Below are positions 55,924-64,000 of a DNA stretch of 64,000 bases, one piece after another. Numbering within the stretch: position 1 is the stretch's first letter; each line of letters begins with the position of its first letter. The notes under the pieces were generated by a model. The model searched no databases and was not told the origin of the DNA. It saw nothing but the letters and a program-made list of their open reading frames with translations. The DNA is taken from positions 186,001-250,000 of the forward strand of contig NZ_KB898665.1 of the NCBI RefSeq assembly GCF_000377765.1, given 5' to 3'. The stretch is from Gracilibacillus lacisalsi DSM 19029. Lineage in GTDB: Bacteria > Bacillota > Bacilli > Bacillales > Amphibacillaceae. A program made the position numbers and the translations under genes.

Positions 55924-56997
55924 CTATTCCTCCGAAGGCAAGAATTCCGTCGTAAAGTAATTGTTGGGATCTTCATCATTGCTAATAATACCTAGATCTA
56001 GCATTTGATCTTGTAATGTCGACCAACGCTCCTCCGTCATATAACCAAAGCCATATTCTTCTGCATCTCCACCAAAGATTAATTCTTCTTGTTCTTCTGC
56101 GCCAAATTCCATTAATCCTTCCGTTAAATCAGGGTTGTACTCCAGTAAAATATCTTGATAATTCGCAGGATCTTCTCTGTATGCTTCCCAGCCTTTAACA
56201 GTCGCTTCCATGAATGCTGCAACTAATTCTGGTTTTTCCTCGATGATTTCCTCCGTAGTGAAAAGCACGTTAGAGTACGGTTGGAAACCCGAATCATGGA
56301 TACGCAAGTAACTATTCTCCACTCCCTGCTGGTCTAGCACATAAGGTTCTGAAGTAATGTAACCTTGGGTAACAGCATTTGGATCATCAATAAACGTACT
56401 TAATTGACCAGTATAAGAGAGCTCATTCATATCACCCAATTCATACGCTTCTTTTATATATTCCCAATAACCAACACCAGGGGCTGTAATACTGGTCATT
56501 CCATTTAAGTCCTCGAAATTTTCAACTCCTGCATCGGCATGGGAAATTAATACATATGGACTCACTTGGAAGATGGCCCCGATGGCTACTAATGGAATAC
56601 CTTTATCACGTGAATTAAGAATATCCTCACCGGACGTATAACCGAAATCCATCTTTCCGGATGCAACTAATTGGGTAGCAGATATTTGCGGTCCACCAGG
56701 CTCAATCGTCATATCGATTCCTACTTCCTCGTAATAGCCTTCATCTAAGGCAGCGTAATTCCCACCATGTTCAGGCTGGGCAAACCAGTTAGTAACCAAT
56801 GTAGCTTCACCTAAATCGGCCACTTCTTCTACATCAACATCTGTCGCCCCCTCACTTTCCGACGTCTCCACATCGGTTTCTTCGCCACTTTCCGCTTCTG
56901 CCCCCGAACTACTATCGCCTCCACACGCTGCAAGTAACAGTAAAAACATCATTGCAACTAGTGCCAACATTCTCTTATTCCAACTAGAACCCTTCAT
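55924..56997 (-). CDS. Substrate-binding lipoprotein of NMT1/ThiY type
   Basis: Lipid-anchored receptor of 357 residues. A signal peptide ends in lipobox LAAC (Cys25), then a long Glu/Ser/Asp linker to about 65. The NMT1/ThiY-like domain starts ATLVTNWFAQPEHGGNYAAL and includes GPQISATQLVASGKMDFGYT and GYITSEPYVLDQQGV. Such receptors bind flat ring compounds (thiamin pyrimidines, riboflavin), nitrate or sulfonates. With the two deaminase-like enzymes, a heterocycle is most likely. Confidence 0.88.
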   Translation of the reverse strand: MKGSSWNKRMLALVAMMFLLLLAACGGDSSSGAEAESGEETDVETSESEGATDVDVEEVADLGEATLVTNWFAQPEHGGNYAALDEGYYEEVGIDMTIEPGGPQISATQLVASGKMDFGYTSGEDILNSRDKGIPLVAIGAIFQVSPYVLISHADAGVENFEDLNGMTSITAPGVGYWEYIKEAYELGDMNELSYTGQLSTFIDDPNAVTQGYITSEPYVLDQQGVENSYLRIHDSGFQPYSNVLFTTEEIIEEKPELVAAFMEATVKGWEAYREDPANYQDILLEYNPDLTEGLMEFGAEEQEELIFGGDAEEYGFGYMTEERWSTLQDQMLDLGIISNDEDPNNYFTTEFLPSEE

Positions 56998-57019
56998 CCT
57001 TATTCCCCCCTCAAGACTG

Positions 57020-57865
57020 TTAATCTTTCTTCATTTCAGATTCATGCCAAGATCCTAATAAGACCTTAGACAATAAACTAACTAATAAGAAAAATACAAT
57101 TCCTAATATTGATGCAGCTATCCCACAGGCAAATAAATAAGGAATTTCCATAGTTGTGGATGCCACGGTGATCGCATAGCCTAAACCGCCATCACCTCCT
57201 CCAATACCAGCTATATATTCACCTACAATGGCACCAATGATCGCTAAAGTACAAGATATCTTTAAACCCGCAATAATATAAGGTAAAGCAGCCGGAATTC
57301 TAATTTTCCACATAATTTGCCATTTGGAAGCTTGATAAAGACTTAGCAAATCAAGCATTCCCCTGTCAGTTGCATTCAATCCTATCAACGTATTGGATAA
57401 CATCGGGAAAAAACCGATTGTAAAAGCAATAATGACAATCGCGTTCATCCCCGAACCGAACCAAATTACAATAATGGGAGCTATAGCTACGATCGGAATC
57501 GTTTGGAGCAATATCGCATATGGGTATAAACTTCTCTCTAATATTTTCGAGCTAGCCATAATAATTGCACCAGATACACCAATAACAACACTAAAGAAAA
57601 ATCCGATCACTGACTCTAGTATAGTAGTAGAAGCTGAATCCCATAGTCGACTCCAATTGTCAACCGTTGCCATAAAGACATCTGTTGGCTTAGGCAAAAT
57701 ATAAGGCGGAATCTGTAACATTGCCGTTCCAAATTGCCAAGCCAACATAACAATCAGAAACGCTATAAGCGGCGGAACCCAGCTATGAAGGAATTTCCAG
57801 TTTACTTTCTTCCGATTTGCCATTTCATTGTTTACTTCCAGTTTTTCCGTCTGTACATTTCCCAT
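57020..57865 (-). CDS. ABC permease, SsuC/TauC/ThiX type
   Basis: A 281-residue inner membrane permease with six to seven helices. The ATPase-contact EAA-like loop reads NATDRGMLDLLSLYQASKWQIMWKIRIPAALPYI near 155-188 (GLNAT, then IRIPAALPYI). The N-terminal tail is long and charged. ATG at 57865 is chosen for AGGAGG six bases upstream; longer GTG and ATG starts overlap the oxidase gene by 4 bp. It pairs with the ATPase two genes upstream. Confidence 0.9.
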   Translation of the reverse strand: MGNVQTEKLEVNNEMANRKKVNWKFLHSWVPPLIAFLIVMLAWQFGTAMLQIPPYILPKPTDVFMATVDNWSRLWDSASTTILESVIGFFFSVVIGVSGAIIMASSKILERSLYPYAILLQTIPIVAIAPIIVIWFGSGMNAIVIIAFTIGFFPMLSNTLIGLNATDRGMLDLLSLYQASKWQIMWKIRIPAALPYIIAGLKISCTLAIIGAIVGEYIAGIGGGDGGLGYAITVASTTMEIPYLFACGIAASILGIVFFLLVSLLSKVLLGSWHESEMKKD

Positions 57866-57876
57866 TTCCATCCTCC

Positions 57877-59217
57877 TCACTTTGCAAGTTTCACATTCTC
57901 TTCTTTAGGAATCTTTCCTCTATTCAAAAGATCATACGGGTCATTCTTTTCTTTTAAGGATGTGATCTTTTCCATCCGTAAGTTATAACCTCCAAAGCCA
58001 AGTAAATACGTATGAGGATTATTGACAGTTACACCAACCTCTTCAAAAAACTCGATAATTTCATAGAGTCTTTCTTTAGATTTATAGATCACAACCGGTA
58101 AGGAAGTCGGGGTGACATTTCCTTCAATTTTGATATATTCGAAGTGGAATTGAACTTCGTACCCGAACCCCTCTCTTATCCTTCGCATTTGTTCAAGTAC
58201 TTTTTCTGTATCAAATCTCGCTTGTAAATAAGTCATGTTCTCACCGTGTTTGTGAGCCCATAGTGTTGCATGGTTCCAAGCAAAATCAGAAACTTTTAGC
58301 CCTTTGTGATACTTTGATGCCGGAATATAAAAGGATTGCTCGCCTCCATATTTCTCGGACAATTCCTTCATCTTCCCTTCTGCATCCTCAGCTATTTCAA
58401 GCATCACAATCGATTTATCCTCTACCAAATATTTTTTTAACTGCTGAAAGTGGGAAGGAATCGGCCATTCACAAACAGAAACTAAACGTTTTGTAATAGC
58501 TTCATCACGCGAAAGTTCATCACTGAACATAACTGCTTCATGAAAAGTATCAAACGACATAATGTACTGAGACCATTCTGTTCTTGATTCTATTGGCAAT
58601 ACAGCTTCAACCAGAATTCCAGTCGTACCGTAATTATGAATATAATCCAATACTTCTTCATCCTTAATGGTTAACAGTTGGGGCTTTTCTTCAACCGTCA
58701 AAATCGTAACCTCAAGAACATTACCATCCCACAAATTCCCCCAACGAATTGACCCAATTCCACCAGATCCACCACATAGAAAGCCGCCGACGGTCGATTT
58801 CATAAAGGTACTTGGGTAAATACGAAGCTCCTTCCCCTCCTTTCGTAACGTTTTCTCTAATAATCCCAACTTAACACCAGCTTGTACGCGAACATCCTTT
58901 TCATTTATTTGCACAATTTGATTCAGTTTTGTTAAATCAAGAATAATCCCGCCGTTTAAAGGAATTCCTTGACCATAATTTCCTGTCCCCGCTCCTCGCG
59001 GTGTGAGGGGAACACGATTTTTTACTGCAAAGCGGATTATCTTTGTTAATTCATCGATAGTCTTGGGGACCACAGCACAGTCAGCAACCTTATCCTTCAA
59101 TTCCTCAAACAAAATGGGGGAGTACCAGTAAAAATCCTTCGATAGCCGATCAATTGCTGAATCTTTGACGATTACATTCTCTTCACCTATCAGTTCCATC
59201 ATTCGTTCTTTCCACAA
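57877..59217 (-). CDS. FAD-linked oxidase of the vanillyl-alcohol-oxidase/GlcD type
   Basis: A 446-residue flavin oxidase. PCMH-type FAD domain at about 45-215 (ADCAVVPKTIDELTKIIRFA, PRGAGTGNYGQGIPLNGG, and GGFLCGGSGGIGSIRWG), then a substrate domain, ending NDPYDLLNRGKIP, the usual GlcD/VAO ending. Start TTG at 59217 has GAGGTG six bases upstream; this leaves 13 bp from the ATPase gene, whereas the longer frame would overlap it. Placing an oxidase inside an importer operon suggests that it acts on the imported compound. The substrate is unknown. Confidence 0.87.
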   Translation of the reverse strand: MWKERMMELIGEENVIVKDSAIDRLSKDFYWYSPILFEELKDKVADCAVVPKTIDELTKIIRFAVKNRVPLTPRGAGTGNYGQGIPLNGGIILDLTKLNQIVQINEKDVRVQAGVKLGLLEKTLRKEGKELRIYPSTFMKSTVGGFLCGGSGGIGSIRWGNLWDGNVLEVTILTVEEKPQLLTIKDEEVLDYIHNYGTTGILVEAVLPIESRTEWSQYIMSFDTFHEAVMFSDELSRDEAITKRLVSVCEWPIPSHFQQLKKYLVEDKSIVMLEIAEDAEGKMKELSEKYGGEQSFYIPASKYHKGLKVSDFAWNHATLWAHKHGENMTYLQARFDTEKVLEQMRRIREGFGYEVQFHFEYIKIEGNVTPTSLPVVIYKSKERLYEIIEFFEEVGVTVNNPHTYLLGFGGYNLRMEKITSLKEKNDPYDLLNRGKIPKEENVKLAK

Positions 59218-59230
59218 TTTGATCACCTCA

Positions 59231-60031
59231 TTAAAATTTAAGATCGCGTGAAACTCTAGCAACAATATCACTAAACTGGTGTGTCGTTCTGATTTCATCA
59301 TCACGAGGAAATGGTAGCGAGACATTTACAGTAGAAGCAATCTTACCAGGACTAGGGGTCATCACTGCTACTTTGGTAGATAAGTACACTGCTTCAAATA
59401 CATTGTGTGTAATAAACAATACCGTCATCTTTTGTGATTCCCATATTCTTAATAACTCCGACTGCAGACTCTGTCTTGTTATTTCATCCAAAGCACCAAA
59501 AGGTTCGTCCATGAGCAACAGTTTTGGCTTTGCCACTAACGCTCTTGCAATGGACACACGCATTTTCATGCCCCCAGATAATTGACGTGGCAAAGATTTT
59601 GCATAATCCTTTAACCCTACTAACTTTAAAGCTCGTTCAGCTTCTTCTCGTTTTTCCACTTTTGACATTCGTTGAAATTCTAAAGGTAACATGACATTTT
59701 CCAACACAGACCTCCAAGGCAAGAGAGTGGCATCCTGAAAGACAAAGCCAACATCCGTACGTTTTTGTTGTGCTGTTTGCACCTGCGAACCTAAGATTTC
59801 AATCTCACCTGTTGTATTTTCTACTAACCCGGATATCATTTTGAATATGGTGGATTTACCACAGCCAGATGGTCCTACAAAAGATATAAATTCTCCGTCT
59901 GCAATATCAATGTCTACGTTGTCCACCGCCACATTCCCATTCGGGAAAATCTTACTTACACCTTTCATTTTTACAACATGTTGACCTGTTTTCCTTTCTA
60001 CCATTTCTTCCAATTCAGTAGTTGTCATCAT
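59231..60031 (-). CDS. ABC importer ATPase, SsuB/TauB/ThiZ type
   Basis: A 266-residue ATPase. Walker A GPSGCGKST near 53-61, Q-loop FVFQDATLLPW, signature RQLSGGMKMRVSIARAL and Walker B LLLMDEPFGALDE are all intact, followed by the switch His in FITHNVFEA. It energises the permease and binding protein in the same operon. Its start overlaps the creatininase-family gene by 17 bp. Confidence 0.93.
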   Translation of the reverse strand: MMTTTELEEMVERKTGQHVVKMKGVSKIFPNGNVAVDNVDIDIADGEFISFVGPSGCGKSTIFKMISGLVENTTGEIEILGSQVQTAQQKRTDVGFVFQDATLLPWRSVLENVMLPLEFQRMSKVEKREEAERALKLVGLKDYAKSLPRQLSGGMKMRVSIARALVAKPKLLLMDEPFGALDEITRQSLQSELLRIWESQKMTVLFITHNVFEAVYLSTKVAVMTPSPGKIASTVNVSLPFPRDDEIRTTHQFSDIVARVSRDLKF

Positions 60032-60854
60032 GATCCTCCCCTCCCTTTTGTAATTCGTCTATATTAAATCTACTCATTTCCTTTAATGCTTCCGCAATAT
60101 ATTTACCTGCTCTCTGATTAATTTCCTTTCCTTTTTCTACAGTAGCTCGGGTAGCATCTCCAGCCATCCCCGTGGCAGATATATCGTTAATCACCCACGC
60201 AAAATAACAACTCCCTTTTAAGTACAAATACTGGACATCCTCCGGTAAGGAAACAAAATCCACAGGACTTTGTTCCATGTTCACCCAATTACCTTTGATA
60301 TCTAATACCATCGAAGTTTCAACATCTCCTCCATGTATCCCAAAAACCCATTCTTTTTCCGGGATCAAATCCGTTAGCAAATTCCCATCAGAAGAGTTTA
60401 ATCTGAAGACCATCATCCCTGTTTCTATCCTGACCTCTCTAGAAATCATGTTTAATAAATCATGATTACCACCATGGGAATTGAATAGAACCAATCTTTT
60501 AAAACCACTATCACTGACACTTTTGGCAATATCCATCACTACGGATTGCAACGTTGCAGCAGAAAGTGTAATTGTTCCAGCCATCCCTAAGTGTTCAGTA
60601 CTTTTTCCATATGGGAGTGGTGGAAGCAGCCAGATATTATCTACCTCTGCAAAATGTTCAAATGCTTCCATTAATACCCCTTCAGCAATTAATGTATCTG
60701 TATAAATCGGCATATGCGGACCATGTTGTTCCACCGCTCCAATAGGTAATACTATTAATGCGTCATCTTTCGGTAGTTGTTTCACTTCCTCTGTTGAGAG
60801 CCTTGCCAAGAATCTTTTTTCAAAAGCTTCGCCATGATATCGATCAGTTTGCAT
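60015..60854 (-). CDS. Creatininase-family amidohydrolase
   Basis: A 279-residue metal-dependent hydrolase. IVLPIGAVEQHGPHMPIYTD at about 34-53 supplies Glu42, His44, Asp53; NSHGGNHDLL near 125-134 gives another metal His, and GIHGGDVETSMVLDI near 170 a Glu. True creatininase has His-Tyr-Glu at the second site; here the HGGN form is found, as in FAPy deformylase and MftE-type members, so ring-opening of some other amide is more likely than creatinine hydrolysis. First gene of the seven-gene operon. GGGG lies before the ATG. Confidence 0.88.
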   Translation of the reverse strand: MQTDRYHGEAFEKRFLARLSTEEVKQLPKDDALIVLPIGAVEQHGPHMPIYTDTLIAEGVLMEAFEHFAEVDNIWLLPPLPYGKSTEHLGMAGTITLSAATLQSVVMDIAKSVSDSGFKRLVLFNSHGGNHDLLNMISREVRIETGMMVFRLNSSDGNLLTDLIPEKEWVFGIHGGDVETSMVLDIKGNWVNMEQSPVDFVSLPEDVQYLYLKGSCYFAWVINDISATGMAGDATRATVEKGKEINQRAGKYIAEALKEMSRFNIDELQKGGEDHDDNY

Positions 60855-61252
60855 ACGAACAACCCCTGTTTTTTGAAATATAGAATAATAATCAATAGTG
60901 GTTCACTCATGTTCATTCGAAAACACATATTGTTATAAAATATTACATATTCCTATTCATTTATTTCTTTCGATTCATTATCCTAGGAATCATTAGATAA
61001 TTGTTACAAAAACTAACACTATGCGTTATTTATTATTACGGTTATCTTAAGGGAAATCATGATAGGTGTCATTGGTCATTGTAAATAAATTAGGCCTGTT
61101 ATTTAGACATTTATTACAAAGCGAATTTGTTCTTTTCTGATAAACCCTTTTCTAACAAGCACAGATACAATCTTTCATTTGTTATCATTTCTTACAAAAA
61201 GAGAAAAATCGCTTCTGATTGTATTTTGATTATTCTCATACCATGAGAAAAA
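60855..61252 (-). other. Long leader region of the heterocycle operon
   Basis: About 400 bp without a gene, AT-rich. The only marked site is the PucR-box-like sequence at 61067-61079, roughly 215 bp upstream of the first gene; a promoter lies somewhere between but I cannot fix its boxes. Confidence 0.45.
61067..61079 (-). promoter_or_regulatory. PucR-box-like site upstream of the heterocycle operon
   Basis: TGTCATTGGTCAT differs by one base from the site before pucA (TGTCATTGGTTAT) and fits WWWCNTTGGTTAA at ten of 13 positions. Confidence 0.45.
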
Positions 61253-61399
61253 CGCAGAGCGCCTGCTTAAAAACGTAGCGGTTGGAGCGCATCAACTGAG
61301 ATAAAGGAATCACGGTGAGTTTACGAACCGATGATGACTTATCGTAGGGCAATTCGTGAAGGAGCCTAGTTTTTGGGCGCTCGGAGCTAGACATCTGCG
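61253..61399. repeat. Structured 147-bp element with terminal inverted pairing
   Basis: Ends pair as CGCAGA (61253-61258) with TCTGCG (61394-61399), and GAGCGCC (61257-61263) with GGCGCTC (61376-61382). The interior (GGTTGGAGCGCATCAACTGA, ATCACGGTGAGTTTACGAAC) is far more GC-rich and unlike the flanks. I recall similar blocks repeated between genes in Oceanobacillus-type genomes, without being able to check. It is probably a dispersed non-coding repeat. Confidence 0.6.
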
Positions 61400-61426
61400 C
61401 AAATTTTATACTTTCCTTATAAATAA

Positions 61427-61462
61427 AAAATACCCTTCAGCCATTAGACTAAAGGGTATTTT
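61427..61462 (-). terminator. Terminator of the galactanase gene
   Basis: AAAATACCCTT pairs with AAGGGTATTTT; read leftward it is followed by TTTTATTTAT, just past the stop codon. Confidence 0.85.
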
Positions 61463-61466
61463 GGGA

Positions 61467-64000
<2,534 letters not shown>

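Noticed and set aside
53309-60854. Thiamin pyrimidine salvage operon
   Set aside because: The importer is ThiXYZ-like, but TenA, thiamin kinases and a TPP riboswitch are absent, and an oxidase plus two deaminase-like enzymes point to breakdown.

Overview
This window is chromosomal DNA of a low-GC, spore-forming, probably halo- or alkalitolerant Bacillaceae, of the Gracilibacillus or Oceanobacillus kind. Pointers are Bacillus-type puc (purine catabolism) gene sets in Bacillus order, an H-type small acid-soluble spore protein, preQ1 and ZTP riboswitches, LPxTG-type anchoring, strong AGGAGG ribosome sites, and lipoproteins with long Asp/Glu/Ser-rich linkers. The genus is inferred, not proven. 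No rRNA, tRNA, CRISPR array or intact insertion sequence was seen.

Left part (1-9600): an L-fucose locus. A leftward operon (LacI-type regulator, mutarotase, aldolase, kinase, isomerase; the isomerase runs off the left edge) is divergent from a rightward ribose-type ABC importer (ATPase, permease, lipoprotein). Three related operators (core TACCGGTA) and a CcpA-type cre site lie between them. A structured element sits between permease and lipoprotein genes, and four 83-85 bp hairpin-bearing tandem repeats follow the importer. Next come the leftward fruRKA fructose-PTS operon with phased direct repeats as the likely operator, an unidentified permease, a YcxB-like protein and two paralogous membrane proteins.

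Middle (17.6-33.5 kb): a Fur-boxed siderophore uptake locus (binding protein divergent from two permeases, no ATPase), DinB-like protein, queF under a preQ1-I riboswitch, serC under a ZTP (pfl) riboswitch, HAD phosphatase, MFS exporter, DUF4395, EcsC-like, TipA-like MerR, DUF421, diguanylate cyclase, sspH, a 59-residue DnaJ-type zinc-finger protein, and a large catalase.

Right part (33.6-61 kb): purine catabolism. uraH and a stand-alone uraD, the PucR activator, then allantoate amidohydrolase, ureidoglycine-glyoxylate aminotransferase and allantoinase; after an accessory stretch (TetR/SDR pair, gene remnants, GNAT, GrpB, alpha/alpha-toroid, HAD) comes the xanthine dehydrogenase operon pucABCDE. 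No urate oxidase is visible here, but a two-Rossmann flavoprotein lies divergent to pucA. Converging on it is a seven-gene leftward operon (creatininase-family protein, ABC ATPase, FAD-linked oxidase, ABC permease, binding lipoprotein, two cytosine-deaminase-like amidohydrolases) that looks like an uncharacterised uptake and breakdown pathway for a nitrogen heterocycle. Near-identical PucR-box-like 13-mers precede this operon and pucA. The window ends in a surface-anchored family 53 galactanase, cut by the right edge, next to a dispersed-repeat-like structured element.
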